Positions 23,848 to 33,233 of a DNA stretch of 64,000 nucleotides are shown one piece after another. The notes under the pieces are model-generated. The model was given only the letters and a program-made list of their open reading frames with translations. It was not told the origin of the DNA and did not search any database. This stretch comes from Streptomyces sp. NBC_00576. Lineage in GTDB: Bacteria > Actinomycetota > Actinomycetes > Streptomycetales > Streptomycetaceae. The stretch covers positions 4,712,001 through 4,776,000 of the forward strand of contig NZ_CP107780.1 of NCBI RefSeq assembly GCF_036345175.1, in the 5' to 3' direction. Within the stretch, counting starts at the first letter, position 1, and the number at the start of each line of letters is the position of its first letter. Made by a program: the position numbers and the translations under genes.

Positions 23848-26800
23848 ATGACCACCGACCTGACCCTCCTCCCGCGGGTCGCCTATCGCGGACAGGAAGT
23901 CACCGCGCCCCGCCTGCGCGCCCTCCTCGCCCTCCTCGCGGGCGACCTGCGCACCGGCTGCGGCACCGAGCGGCTGGTGGCGGGGCTGTGGCCGGAGGAG
24001 TTGCCGGAGCGGCCGGGGAAGGCGCTGCAGGTTCTGGTGTCCAGGGCGCGGGCGCAGTTGGGCGCCGATGTCATCGTGAGCACGCCGACCGGATACCGGC
24101 TCGCCCTCGCCGAGGACCAGATCGACAGCTCCGCCCTGCTGCTGCACGCCGCCACGAGCGCGGACCGGGCCAGGGCCGGGAACCACGCGGGGGCGCTGGC
24201 CGCCGCCGAGGCAGGGCTCGCACTGTGGGAGGGGAGCACGGGCGGCGGGGACGACACCGACGACCCTGTGGCCGCGTTGCGCGCCGAGCGTGCCCCCGTG
24301 CGCGGCACCCTCGTCCGCGCGCAGGCCCTCGCGCTCGCCAAGCTTGGCCGGCACGCGGAGGCCGCCGGGCCACTGGCCGTGGCCGCGTCGGAGCGTCCGC
24401 GCGACGAGGAGGTGCTCGCCGAGCTGCTGCGCGGCGAGGCGGCGACGGCGGGACCGTCGGCCGCGCTGACGCGGTACGAGGCGTATCGGCGGGGGCTGCG
24501 CGAGACGCTCGGCACGGACCCGGGGGCTCAACTCAAGTCTGTACACCAGGAGTTGCTGTCCGGCGAGGCGCCCACGGTCAGGCACGGGGTGCCGCACGAG
24601 CCGAACCCGCTGCTCGGGCGGGACGAGGACATCGCCGAGGTCGAGCGGCTGCTGCGCGCCTCTCGCGCCGTCACCGTCGTCGGTCCCGGGGGCCTCGGCA
24701 AGACCCGGCTCGCGCATGCCGTCAGTCGCCGGGCCGAGCAGCGCGTGGTGTATTTCGTGCCGCTGGCCGGTGTCACCGCGGACGCGGACGTGGCCGCCGA
24801 GGTCGCCTCCGCGCTCGGCGCGGGCGAGGGGCGGCCCGGTGCCAGGAGCGGCCACCCGCCGGGCGACCCGGTGCCCGGCATCCTCGGCGTGCTCGGCGCC
24901 GGGCCCGCTCTGCTGGTCCTGGACAACTGCGAGCAGGTCATCGCCGGTGCCGCCGGCCTCGTACAGGCCCTGGTGTCGTCCTCGAAGGACCTGCGGGTGC
25001 TCGCCACCAGCCGGTCCCCGCTGGGCCTCACGTCGGAGGCGGTGTACGCGCTGCCGGAGCTCCGACTCGCCACCTCCGTCGAGCTGTTCACGCAGCGGGC
25101 CCGGGCCGCCCGGCCCGGCGTGGAGCTGCCGTCGGACGCGGTGGCCGGGCTGTGCCGGCACCTCGACGGGCTGCCGCTCGCCGTGGAACTGGCGGCGGCG
25201 CGGGTACGGGTGCTGTCGGTGCCGGAGATCGCCCGCCGCCTCGGCGACCGGTTCGCGCTGCTGCGCGGCGGCGCACGGGACGTACCGGAGCGCCACCGCA
25301 CACTGCACGCGGTCGTCGACTGGAGCTGGAACCTCCTCGACGAGGAGGCCAGGGCCGCGCTGCGCCTGCTGTCCGTCTTCCCCGGCGGCTTCGCCGGCGA
25401 GACGGCGGAGCGGGTGCTGGGTGAGGACGCGCTGTTTCTGCTGGAGCAGTTGGCCGACCAGTCACTGCTCACCGTCGCCGAGACCCCGGCCGGTGTGCGC
25501 TTCCGGATGCTGGAGACCGTACGGGAGTTCAGCGCGGCCCGGCGCGCGGAGGCGGGCGAGGACGAGGAGGCCGTCGGCCGGTTTCTCGCCTGGGCGCGGG
25601 ACTTCGGGGTCGCGAACCACGACTGGCTCTTGCGCTCGGAACCGCTGACCGACCTGGAGCGGATCAGGGCCGAGCAGGACAACCTCGTGCTGGCGCTGCG
25701 GCACGCCCTGGCCCGTACGGACAACCCCACCACCGCCGCCCTCACCGCCGTCCTCGCCGCTCTGTGGTCCATCGGTTCCAGCTATCCCCGCCTCTCCACC
25801 CTCGCCGCGGACACCGGCCCGCCGCTGTCGCACTATTACCCCGAGCCCGAACACGTCGAAGTCGCCCGCTCGGCCGCGGTGTTGTGCACGGTGAGCCTGT
25901 TCATGGGCTACGGCCCGCACGTCGTACGCCAGCTCGTCACCCTCAGGCGGCTGCCCCCGGCCCCGCCGGACACGCTGCTGCGCGCCGTCGCGCTGGTGCT
26001 GAGCGCGGTCCCCGAGATGCTGCCGCCCGACTACGAAGTGCTGCAGAAGCTCTGCGACAGCGAGCAGCCGCTGCTCGCCGGCACCGCCGAGTGCGTCGCC
26101 ACCTACGTCTGGGAGTCGGAGCACGACATCGACCGCGCGCTCGCCTCGGCTCGGCGGATCATCGCCGCGCTGGGGCCGGTCGACAACCCGTTCCTGCAGG
26201 TCATGGGCCACTCCCGGCTGAGCGAGCTGTGCTTGCAGACGGAGCGGGGCGAGGAAGCGTACGGACACCTCAAGGCGGCGCTGCAGGCGCTGCTGCGGCT
26301 CGGCGACGAGCACGACCTCATCGGCATCCGCTGGAGCCTCGTCCTCGCCTGCCTCCAGCGCGGCGACCCCGACGAGGCCGAGTACTGGCTGCGGCAGGCG
26401 GAGGGCGCCACCACCACGCAGCAGGACGACTACAGCATGGACATCCTCGGGCGCGCCGAGATCGCGCTCGCCCGCGGACTGACGGAGGTCGGGCTGGGCC
26501 TGTGGCGCAACGCCGTGCAGCCGCTGCCCGCAGTCGGCTCGATACCCGGCGGCGACCCGTTCTTCGACCGGTGGGTGCTGGAGATCCTGGCGGTGGCGGT
26601 GACGGCGCACGCGCACGCCGGCCGCCTCGAGCTCGTCGCGGAGCCCGTCGACCGACTGCGGCAGGGGCTGCGGACTCTGCTCTCCGGTCCGGCCGGCTCG
26701 CCCATGGACCTCCCGGTGTTCGGGACGGTGCTGTACGCGCTCGGCCTGGCGGCGCTCACGTCCGGCGACGACGCCTCGGCCGCCGTACGGATGATCGCGC

Positions 26801-26997
26801 TGGCCGAACGGCTGCGGGTGCTGCGCTCGTTCCAGCCGACGATGTCGGCGGACCGCGCCCGGCAGGCGGTCGGGGCCGCCGGGGACGCGGCCAGGGCGGC
26901 GTACGCCGACGCGGTGTCGGAGTACGCCGCCCTGGGGCGGGACGAGTTGCGGGAGGCGGCCCGCGCTGTCATGGCGGTTACTTCGGGTCGCGGTTGA
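23848..26997 (+). CDS. AfsR/SARP-like regulator: winged helix, BTAD and NB-ARC ATPase
   Basis: This 1049-residue regulator has an N-terminal winged helix (about 15-90; ALLALLAGDLR to TPTGYRLAL), a bacterial transcriptional activator domain of TPR-like helices (about 95-240), and an NB-ARC-type ATPase from about residue 250. The ATPase shows P-loop GPGGLGKT, LLVLDNCEQ as Walker B, and LATSRSPLGL as sensor. It ends in a long helical repeat region. Such proteins switch on transcription after nucleotide- and ligand-driven assembly. It is convergent with the drug-exporter genes, whose stop it overlaps by 20 nt, and downstream of the TetX-like gene. It belongs to no visible biosynthetic cluster. 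Confidence 0.9.
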   Translation: MTTDLTLLPRVAYRGQEVTAPRLRALLALLAGDLRTGCGTERLVAGLWPEELPERPGKALQVLVSRARAQLGADVIVSTPTGYRLALAEDQIDSSALLLHAATSADRARAGNHAGALAAAEAGLALWEGSTGGGDDTDDPVAALRAERAPVRGTLVRAQALALAKLGRHAEAAGPLAVAASERPRDEEVLAELLRGEAATAGPSAALTRYEAYRRGLRETLGTDPGAQLKSVHQELLSGEAPTVRHGVPHEPNPLLGRDEDIAEVERLLRASRAVTVVGPGGLGKTRLAHAVSRRAEQRVVYFVPLAGVTADADVAAEVASALGAGEGRPGARSGHPPGDPVPGILGVLGAGPALLVLDNCEQVIAGAAGLVQALVSSSKDLRVLATSRSPLGLTSEAVYALPELRLATSVELFTQRARAARPGVELPSDAVAGLCRHLDGLPLAVELAAARVRVLSVPEIARRLGDRFALLRGGARDVPERHRTLHAVVDWSWNLLDEEARAALRLLSVFPGGFAGETAERVLGEDALFLLEQLADQSLLTVAETPAGVRFRMLETVREFSAARRAEAGEDEEAVGRFLAWARDFGVANHDWLLRSEPLTDLERIRAEQDNLVLALRHALARTDNPTTAALTAVLAALWSIGSSYPRLSTLAADTGPPLSHYYPEPEHVEVARSAAVLCTVSLFMGYGPHVVRQLVTLRRLPPAPPDTLLRAVALVLSAVPEMLPPDYEVLQKLCDSEQPLLAGTAECVATYVWESEHDIDRALASARRIIAALGPVDNPFLQVMGHSRLSELCLQTERGEEAYGHLKAALQALLRLGDEHDLIGIRWSLVLACLQRGDPDEAEYWLRQAEGATTTQQDDYSMDILGRAEIALARGLTEVGLGLWRNAVQPLPAVGSIPGGDPFFDRWVLEILAVAVTAHAHAGRLELVAEPVDRLRQGLRTLLSGPAGSPMDLPVFGTVLYALGLAALTSGDDASAAVRMIALAERLRVLRSFQPTMSADRARQAVGAAGDAARAAYADAVSEYAALGRDELREAARAVMAVTSGRG

Positions 26998-27769
26998 ACA
27001 GCGACGTCGACCAGCGGTAGCCGAGCGCGATCAGGCCGACGCACCAGGCGATCGCGAGCCACCCGTTGTTGCCGATCTCAGTGCCGAGCAGCAGGCCGCG
27101 CAGGGTCTCGATGGCCGGCGTGAAGGGCTGGTACTCGGCGATCGGCTGGAACCAGCCAGGGATCGCGTCGATGGGGACGAAGGCGCTGGAGATGAGCGGG
27201 AGGAGGATCAGTGGCATCGCCATGTTGCTGGCCGCCTCGGGGTTCGGGCTGGCCATGCCCATCCCGACCGCGATCCAGGTGAGCGCCAGGGTGAACAGCG
27301 CGATCAGTCCGAACGCCGCCAGCCACTCCAGGGCCGTGGCGTCCGTGGACCGGAACCCGATGGCCACGGCGATGACACTGACGAGGACCAGACTGGCGAG
27401 CACCTGCAGCACGCTGCCCACGACGTGCCCGACGAGCAAGGACCCGCGGTAGACCGCCATCGTGCGGAAGCGGGCGATGAGGCCCTCGGTCATGTCCATG
27501 GAGACGGAGATCGCGGCCCCGATCACGGTGGAGCCGATGGTCATCATCAGGAGGCCCGGGACGAGATAGGCGATGTAGTCGGCGCGGTCCGCGCCGCCGC
27601 CACCGATGCCCGCGCTCATCACGCCTCCGAAGACGTAGACGAAGAGCAGCAGCAGCATGATCGGCGTGAGCAGCAGGTTCAGCGTCATGGACGGGTAGCG
27701 CCGCGCGTGCAGCAGGTTGCGGCGCAGCATCGTGTTCGAGTCGCGTACGGCGAGAGAGAAGGCGCTCAT
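26978..27769 (-). CDS. ABC-2 type exporter permease, DrrB-like
   Basis: This 263-residue membrane protein has six transmembrane helices and the ABC-2 export layout (LTPIMLLLLFVYVFGG, then IGSTVIGAAISVSMDMTEGLIARFRTM in part, then PLILLPLISSAFVPIDAIPGW). DrrB-type permeases pair with DrrA-type ATPases to export daunorubicin-like drugs. The ATG overlaps the stop of the ATPase gene by 4 nt. The 3' end overlaps the convergent BTAD regulator gene by 20 nt. Confidence 0.92.
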   Translation of the reverse strand: MSAFSLAVRDSNTMLRRNLLHARRYPSMTLNLLLTPIMLLLLFVYVFGGVMSAGIGGGGADRADYIAYLVPGLLMMTIGSTVIGAAISVSMDMTEGLIARFRTMAVYRGSLLVGHVVGSVLQVLASLVLVSVIAVAIGFRSTDATALEWLAAFGLIALFTLALTWIAVGMGMASPNPEAASNMAMPLILLPLISSAFVPIDAIPGWFQPIAEYQPFTPAIETLRGLLLGTEIGNNGWLAIAWCVGLIALGYRWSTSLFNRDPK

Positions 27770-28767
27770 CGGACGTTCTCCTTGGACTGGCTGGGCACGG
27801 TGGTGGTCGTGGCGCTGGTGGTTGTGCTGGTCGTGGTGCTGGTCAGGGCGAAGAACACGTCGTCGAGGTCGGGGGTGTGCACGGTCAGCTCGTCCGCCTC
27901 GACGCCGGCCGAGTCCAGCCAGTCGAGGATGGAGCGCAGCTCGCGCTGGCTGCCGTCACTGGGGATGCTCAGGGACAGCGACTCGTCGTCCCCGGTGGCC
28001 TCGCGCAGGGCGACGCCGGCGGACTGGTAGGCGACCGGGTCGGTGAAACGCAGCCGGACGTGCCCGCCCGGGATCAGCCGCTTCAGCTCCTCCGCGCTGC
28101 CTTCGGCGGCGATCTTTCCGTCGTTCAACACCGCGATACGGTCGGCGAGTTCGTCGGCCTCCTCCAGATACTGGGTGGTGAGGAAGACGGTGACGCCGTC
28201 GGCGACCAGCCCGCGGATGATCTGCCACATGTTGTGACGGGACCGCGGATCGAGGCCGGTGGTCGGTTCGTCGAGGAAGATGATCCGCGGGTTGCCGACC
28301 AGCGTCATGGCGAGGTCGAGGCGGCGCTTCATGCCGCCGGAATAGGTGGAGGCGGGCTTCTTCGCGGCCTCGGAGAGATCGAAGCGCTCGAGGAGTTCGG
28401 CGGCGGCGCGCCGTCCCTCCTGCTTGGACAGGTGGTGCAGGTCCGCCATGAGGAGCATGTTCTCCTCGCCGGTGATCAGGCCGTCGACGGCGGAGAACTG
28501 CCCGGTGACACCGATCGCGGCCCGTACGGCCTGCGCGTCCGTGGCCAGGTCGTGGCCGCCCACGTGCAGTTCGCCGGCGTCGGCGGTGACGAGGGTGGAG
28601 AGGATCTTCACGGCGGTGGTCTTGCCGGCGCCGTTCGGGCCGAGCAGGGAGAAGACGGTGCCGGCCGGCACGGCCAGGTCGATGCCGTCGAGGACCGTCT
28701 TGTCCCCGTAGGCCTTCCGCAGCCCCTTGGCCGCGATGGCGAGTGAGTGCGATGTCGTTGAGGTCAT
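27766..28767 (-). CDS. ABC exporter ATPase, DrrA-like
   Basis: This 333-residue ATPase has Walker A (GPNGAGKTT), Q-loop (GQFSAVDGLITGEENM), signature (YSGGMKRRLDLAMTL), Walker B (IIFLDEPTTGLD) and the DrrA-type C-terminal extension, including a Thr-rich tail (TSTTTSTTTSATTTT). It heads the DrrAB-type operon read leftwards. Together with the TetX-like enzyme next door it suggests a self-protection or xenobiotic-handling cassette: chemical inactivation plus export. Confidence 0.93.
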   Translation of the reverse strand: MTSTTSHSLAIAAKGLRKAYGDKTVLDGIDLAVPAGTVFSLLGPNGAGKTTAVKILSTLVTADAGELHVGGHDLATDAQAVRAAIGVTGQFSAVDGLITGEENMLLMADLHHLSKQEGRRAAAELLERFDLSEAAKKPASTYSGGMKRRLDLAMTLVGNPRIIFLDEPTTGLDPRSRHNMWQIIRGLVADGVTVFLTTQYLEEADELADRIAVLNDGKIAAEGSAEELKRLIPGGHVRLRFTDPVAYQSAGVALREATGDDESLSLSIPSDGSQRELRSILDWLDSAGVEADELTVHTPDLDDVFFALTSTTTSTTTSATTTTVPSQSKENVR

Positions 28768-28855
28768 GCCGAGGAGATTGCGGCAGGCCGCATTCAGCGC
28801 GGTTTCACCATGGTTTCAGCGCTCTGGAACCGGGCTACGTGGTTGGGCGCCCGTC

Positions 28856-28928
28856 CCCTGGGGGCTGCGCCCCCAGACCCCCCTCCGGCCCTGAACGGGC
28901 CTTGTCCTCAAACGCCGGACAGGCCTAA
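28856..28928. repeat. Streptomyces-type intergenic palindromic repeat
   Basis: An 8-bp stem CTGGGGGC/GCCCCCAG (28858-28865 with 28869-28876) is followed by GTCCTCAAACGCCGGAC. I recognise this combination as a very common non-coding element in Streptomyces genomes. It sits between the drrA-like start and the kinase stop and may also act as terminator for neither or both strands. Confidence 0.65.
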
Positions 28929-28932
28929 GAGC

Positions 28933-31317
28933 TCACCCGGTCCGCGCCGTCCCCGTCCCCTTCTCCGCGTCCAGTGCGTACACGCATCGGTCCTTGCTGC
29001 ACGCGTACACCACGCCGTCCTTGACCACGGGGGCGCCGGTGATCTCGCCGCCGGTGGCCAGCTTCCATCTCAGGCGGCCGTCGTCGGCCTTCAGGGTGTA
29101 CAGGAGGTGGTCCGTCGAGCCGAAGTGGATGCGGCCCTCGGCCACCGCCGGGGCGCCGACGATGTCGCCGCCCGCCTGGAAGCGCCACTTGGGGGTGCCG
29201 GTGACCGCGTCGAGCGTGTAGAGGCCCTTGCCGCTGCCCACATGCACATGGCCCGCCGCCACCAGTACCGGTTCGATCGAGGCGCGCGACTCCGTCGCGA
29301 TCCGCCACCGGTCCCGGCCGTCCGCCGCGTCGAGGGCGTACACCGTGCCGAGGTAGTCGGCGAGGTAGACGCCGCCGCCCGTGACCGCCGGGCCCGGCGC
29401 GAAGGTGGGCGGGGAGAGGAAGACCGCCGGGGCCTCGAAGTGCCAGCGGACATGGCCGGCGGCGACGTCGATCGCCAGGACGCGGGTGCCCGCGGAGACG
29501 TACACCTGGCCGTCGGGGCCCGGGGTCAGCCGTACCGGGACGCCGCCGCAGGAGGCGGCGTCGCCGATCGGGTAGGACCAGCGCTCGTCACCCGTACGGG
29601 CCTCCAGGGCGCGCAGCCGCGCGTCCTGCCACACGAAGACCGTGCCCTCGTGGACGTGGGGGCCGGCCTCCGGGGACTCGAAGTCCGTCTGGGCGCCGGT
29701 GTGCTCCCACAGCTTCTGGCCGGTCGCCGCGTCCCAGCCCTGGACGCCGCCGCCGCGCGTACCGGTGACGACCGTGCCCCGGTCGGCCTTGAGGGAGTAC
29801 ACCCAGGCGTCCGTGGACAGACGCCACAGGTCCATGCCCTCGCGGGCGTCGAGAGCGAAGAGGGTCGGGCCGTCGGAGGCGTGGACGCGGCCGTCCGCGA
29901 CCGCCATCGACCAGGCGACGTCCCTCGTCTTGAAGCGGCGGCGGCCCGTCATCACGTCCAGGGCGTGCACCTCGAAGGAGGTGACGTAGACGAGGTCGCC
30001 GGCGACGGCCGGGGTGCCCCAGACGTCGTTCGACATACGGAAACGCCAGGGGCGCCAGCCCGCCGGGGACTCCGGGGGCAGCTGCGGCGCGACCGGGAGG
30101 GGGTTCGGGTCGGCGCCGTTGACGCCGGGGCGCGGGCGCGACCAGGAGGCCACGAGGCCGGCCTCCGGAGGGGGCGCCTGTACGGCGGCGGCGCGGGCGT
30201 CGGCGACGCGCGGGCCGGGGCCGATGGGCACGGGGGCGCCGGCCAGCCGTACGGGGCCGGTGTCGGGCGCTCCGGCGGGCACGGTGGACGGCATGGGGCC
30301 GGGCAGGAGACCGGGGCGCGGGCCGGGTCCGAAGCCCGGCGCCGGGTCGTGGGACGGCGGGGGCGGGATGGCCAGCCTGCCGCCGCTGCGGCCGCCGGAC
30401 GACTGCGGCTTCGCCGCCGGGCGTCCGCCGCGCCGCGTCTCGATGAGGGCCACCGCCCGTTCGGGCAGCCACGCGGACGCCGTACCGCTGTCGTCGGAGC
30501 CGGAGCCGAAGAGATGGGGGGCGAGCTGGGCCTGGAGGTCGGCGGGGTTGGGGCGGCCGGTCGCCTCCATCTGCATCAGGGACTCGATGAGGGGGCGCAG
30601 CTCGTCCGGGAGACCTTCGAGGTCCGGGCCCTCGCGCAGCAGCATGAAGACCGTCTCGACCGGGTTCGCGCCGTGGAAGGGGGCGTGGCCGGTGGCCGCG
30701 AAGACCAGCATCGAGCCGAGCGAGAACACGTCGCTGGCGCCGGTCACGCTCCGCGAGTCCTTCGCCTGCTCGGGCGACATGTAGGCGGGCGTACCGACGG
30801 CCACGTTCGTCATCGTCAAACGCGTGTTCGAGACGCCCGACGCGATACCGAAGTCGATGACCCGGGGGCCGTCCTCGACCACCAGCACGTTCGACGGCTT
30901 GAGGTCACGGTGGACGAGCCCCGCGCCGTGGATGGACTGCAGCGCCTCCGCGACCCCCGCCGCCAGCCAGCGCACCGCCTGGGCCGGCATCGGCCCGCAC
31001 TCGTTCACTATCTCTTCGAGGGAGGGTGCGGGAACGTACGCGGTGGCCAGCCACGGTACGGCGGCACGCGGATCGGCGTCGACGACGGCGGCCGTGTAGA
31101 AGCCGGAGACGGCCCGCGCCGCCTCCACCTCACGAGTGAAGCGGACCCGGAACAGCTGGTCCTCGGCGAGCTCCGTACGGACCGTCTTGATCGCCACGCG
31201 CCGGCCCGAGGCCGAGCGCGCGAGATAGACCAGCCCCATGCCGCCGGCACCCAGCCGTCCCAGCACCTCGAACGGCCCGATGCGCCGCGGATCGTGCTGC
31301 GTCAGCTGATCCACCAC
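28933..31317 (-). CDS. Ser/Thr protein kinase fused to a PQQ-type beta-propeller
   Basis: This protein of 794 residues from GTG 31317 (SD GGGGAGGTGG upstream) has a Hanks-type kinase domain at about residues 10-265: GRLGAGGMGLVYLAR glycine loop, VAIKTV lysine, HRDLKPSN catalytic loop, DFGIA, and GTPAYMSPEQ. A Pro/Gly-rich linker (about 300-400) leads to a C-terminal PQQ/BamB-like propeller of repeated W-x-F/Y blades (DVWGTPAVAGDLVYVTSF, LYTLDAVTGTPKWRF). I see no clear transmembrane helix in the linker, so the propeller may be cytoplasmic. Ligand and phosphorylation targets are unknown. An in-frame ATG at 31356 would add 13 residues. Confidence 0.9.
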   Translation of the reverse strand: MVDQLTQHDPRRIGPFEVLGRLGAGGMGLVYLARSASGRRVAIKTVRTELAEDQLFRVRFTREVEAARAVSGFYTAAVVDADPRAAVPWLATAYVPAPSLEEIVNECGPMPAQAVRWLAAGVAEALQSIHGAGLVHRDLKPSNVLVVEDGPRVIDFGIASGVSNTRLTMTNVAVGTPAYMSPEQAKDSRSVTGASDVFSLGSMLVFAATGHAPFHGANPVETVFMLLREGPDLEGLPDELRPLIESLMQMEATGRPNPADLQAQLAPHLFGSGSDDSGTASAWLPERAVALIETRRGGRPAAKPQSSGGRSGGRLAIPPPPSHDPAPGFGPGPRPGLLPGPMPSTVPAGAPDTGPVRLAGAPVPIGPGPRVADARAAAVQAPPPEAGLVASWSRPRPGVNGADPNPLPVAPQLPPESPAGWRPWRFRMSNDVWGTPAVAGDLVYVTSFEVHALDVMTGRRRFKTRDVAWSMAVADGRVHASDGPTLFALDAREGMDLWRLSTDAWVYSLKADRGTVVTGTRGGGVQGWDAATGQKLWEHTGAQTDFESPEAGPHVHEGTVFVWQDARLRALEARTGDERWSYPIGDAASCGGVPVRLTPGPDGQVYVSAGTRVLAIDVAAGHVRWHFEAPAVFLSPPTFAPGPAVTGGGVYLADYLGTVYALDAADGRDRWRIATESRASIEPVLVAAGHVHVGSGKGLYTLDAVTGTPKWRFQAGGDIVGAPAVAEGRIHFGSTDHLLYTLKADDGRLRWKLATGGEITGAPVVKDGVVYACSKDRCVYALDAEKGTGTARTG

Positions 31318-31578
31318 TTGCCTGCCACCTCCCCGTACGAGCCGCGTCACCCACATATGTACGCGACCCCGTGCAGCGTCTCACCACCGCCACCGCGTTG
31401 GCGGCACGCACCCCGATTCTTCCTGGCCCGGGCACAGGTTGCGAACTCGGGTCCGGAACGGGGTGTCTCCACACAACTCCGGGCAAAAGCCTCCCACAAG
31501 GGCGCCCCCGGACAGCCCCACGCCCGTTCAAGACGGCCGATGACGGCTGATGAAGGCTGATGAAGGCCGCTGGCGGGC

Positions 31579-32298
31579 TCATTTTCGGAGGAGTGCGAAC
31601 GACGCTCCCTGATTGTCCGTGACGACCGCCACATTCCCGTACGAAGTGTCGAAGGGCGGTACCTGGAGGCGCCCGCCGATCCGGTTCACCGTCCCGAGCG
31701 CCTCCTCCATGTCCTCGATGGCGAAATGGACCAGGAAATGCGGCGGCATCTCGGCCGGGAACACCTCCGTGACGGCGGCCCGGCCGAAGTCGGGGGCCGC
31801 GTCCGCACCGAAGAGCGCCTCGTGGAAGAGGTTGCCGTAGAAGGTGTTGGCGACAGCCGTGTCCCGGGCGTACAGCTCGGCCCAGGCGAAGGTGCCGGGC
31901 TCGTGACGGCGGCCGAATCCGGGGTGCGTACCTGCCTGCCAGAGGCCGAACACGGCCCCCTCGGGATCGGCGGCCAGCGCCGTCGTCCCCAGCTCGCCCA
32001 CGGGAACCGGCAGTGAGATCACCTGTCCGCCGGCCGTGTGGATCCGGGCGACGAGAGCATGGACGTTCGGAGTGGCGAAGTACACCGTCCAGACGGTGGG
32101 CATCCTGCCGTCGGCCTTGTGGGCGAGGGAGGCGACGGGTTCGCCGTCGCACAGGGCCTGCACCAGGCCGTCCTTCTCCTGGAAGGACCACCCGAAGAGC
32201 TCACCGTAGAAGCGCTTGCCCGCCTCGACGTCAGGCAGCTGGGCGTCCACCCAGCACGGGACGCCCTCTGTGCGGGCGGATGCCCTGTTTTCGGCCAT
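31579..32298 (-). CDS. VOC-family (glyoxalase/bleomycin-resistance fold) protein, two modules
   Basis: This 239-residue protein contains two vicinal-oxygen-chelate modules (about 12-120 and 130-238), each starting with a beta-alpha-beta-beta-beta pattern (WVDAQLPDVEAGKRFYGELFGW; FAWAELYARDTAVANTFYGNLF). Relatives include glyoxalases, drug-binding proteins and 27-kDa antigen Cfp30B-like proteins. Metal ligands and substrate are not clear. The ATG is 6 nt downstream of TAGCTT with no SD, suggesting a leaderless transcript. It is divergent from the TetR gene at 32468. Confidence 0.87.
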   Translation of the reverse strand: MAENRASARTEGVPCWVDAQLPDVEAGKRFYGELFGWSFQEKDGLVQALCDGEPVASLAHKADGRMPTVWTVYFATPNVHALVARIHTAGGQVISLPVPVGELGTTALAADPEGAVFGLWQAGTHPGFGRRHEPGTFAWAELYARDTAVANTFYGNLFHEALFGADAAPDFGRAAVTEVFPAEMPPHFLVHFAIEDMEEALGTVNRIGGRLQVPPFDTSYGNVAVVTDNQGASFALLRK

Positions 32299-32304
32299 AC
32301 CGTC

Positions 32305-32310
32305 AAGCTA
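32305..32310 (-). promoter_or_regulatory. -10 box of a probable leaderless start (VOC gene)
   Basis: Minus-strand TAGCTT, then 6 nt, then ATG at 32298; no SD in the gap. Confidence 0.6.
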
Positions 32311-32455
32311 ACGGTCCTTCACGCATCCCGCAGAGCAGGCGCGGGATCAGGGCGCGGGACCGGGCACAGCCGCCTCTCGCCGCCCTCCACACGCCCTCTC
32401 ACCTCCCATGCACCCCATTTGCAGTCGGCCGAATCGCGCTCCGATCACCCCTCGG

Positions 32456-32461
32456 TAAGCT
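32456..32461 (+). promoter_or_regulatory. -10 box of a probable leaderless start (TetR gene)
   Basis: TAAGCT, then exactly 6 nt, then ATG at 32468. CTGACGGCATGACAG (32460-32474) overlaps this start and matches the catabolic operator consensus at 10 of 12 arm positions, but with a poor right arm. Confidence 0.55.
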
Positions 32462-32467
32462 GACGGC

Positions 32468-33115
32468 ATGACAGGACAAGTGCGTACCGTCGACGGCCGC
32501 GTGGCCGGTCGGCGTGGGCAGGCGACCCGGCAGAAGCTCCTCGACTGCCTCAGCGAGATGCTCAGCTCCTCCCCATACCGGGACGTCAAAGTCATCGATG
32601 TCGCCCGGAAGGCGGGGACTTCGCCCGCCACCTTCTACCAGTACTTCCCGGACGTCGAAGGCGCCGTCCTGGAAATCGCCGAGCAAATGGCCACCGAGGG
32701 CGCCGGGTTGACCCAGCTGCTCGCGGGACGGTCATGGGTCGGCAAGGCCGGCTGGCAGACCGCCCAGGAACTCGTCGACGGGTTCCTGGAGTTCTGGCGC
32801 AGGAACGACGCGATCCTCAGGGTCGTCGATCTGGGCGCCGCCGAGGGCGACAAGCGGTTCTACAAGATCCGCATGAAGATCCTCAACTCCGTGAACAACT
32901 CCCTTACGGACACGGTCACCGAGCTACAGGCCAAGGGCAAGGTCGACAAGGACGTCAACCCCGCCGCGATGGCCGGCTCCCTCGTCGCGATGCTCGCGGC
33001 GGTGGCCTCCCACCAGAAGGGCTTCCAGACCTGGGGTGTGAAACAGGCTGAACTGAAGCCCAATCTGGCCCTGTTGGTCCACCTGGGCGTGACCGGCAGG
33101 AAGCCGACGAAATAG
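32468..33115 (+). CDS. TetR-family regulator, candidate controller of the CTGACG regulon
   Basis: This 215-residue regulator has an N-terminal helix-turn-helix (RQKLLDCLSEMLSSSPYRDVKV, then DVARKAGTSPATFYQYF) and a longer alpha-helical ligand domain (VDGFLEFWRRNDAILRVVDLGAAEGDKRFY, AMAGSLVAMLAAVASHQKG). It looks like the TetR group that controls acyl-CoA or steroid catabolic genes and stands next to such a gene set (33234-36324). On position it is the best candidate in the window to bind CTGACG-N3-CGTCAG, though the regulator may lie elsewhere. The start lacks an SD and appears leaderless. Confidence 0.88.
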   Translation: MTGQVRTVDGRVAGRRGQATRQKLLDCLSEMLSSSPYRDVKVIDVARKAGTSPATFYQYFPDVEGAVLEIAEQMATEGAGLTQLLAGRSWVGKAGWQTAQELVDGFLEFWRRNDAILRVVDLGAAEGDKRFYKIRMKILNSVNNSLTDTVTELQAKGKVDKDVNPAAMAGSLVAMLAAVASHQKGFQTWGVKQAELKPNLALLVHLGVTGRKPTK

Positions 33116-33169
33116 CCCTCAGCCCATTTATCCAGGTTCCGCGGCCCATTCAGGCCCAAGTCCTGTCAC

Positions 33170-33204
33170 ACAGGCGGTGGTCCACTCCGGTGGCCACCGC
33201 CTGT
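33170..33204. terminator. Bidirectional hairpin terminator
   Basis: An 11-bp perfect stem ACAGGCGGTGG/CCACCGCCTGT (33170-33180 with 33194-33204) lies between the convergent tetR and reductase genes. Confidence 0.75.
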
Positions 33205-33233
33205 CGCACATCACCGGCCACGGACAGGTGTGT

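Noticed and set aside
23707..25308. A 533-codon minus frame over the BTAD regulator
   Set aside because: Low-complexity antisense frame; the plus strand encodes the complete winged-helix, BTAD and NB-ARC protein.
28810..31560. A 916-codon open frame on the plus strand opposite the Ser/Thr kinase
   Set aside because: High-GC DNA leaves long antisense frames. The minus strand shows clear kinase and propeller motifs, while the plus frame is Arg/Gly/Ala-rich without any domain.
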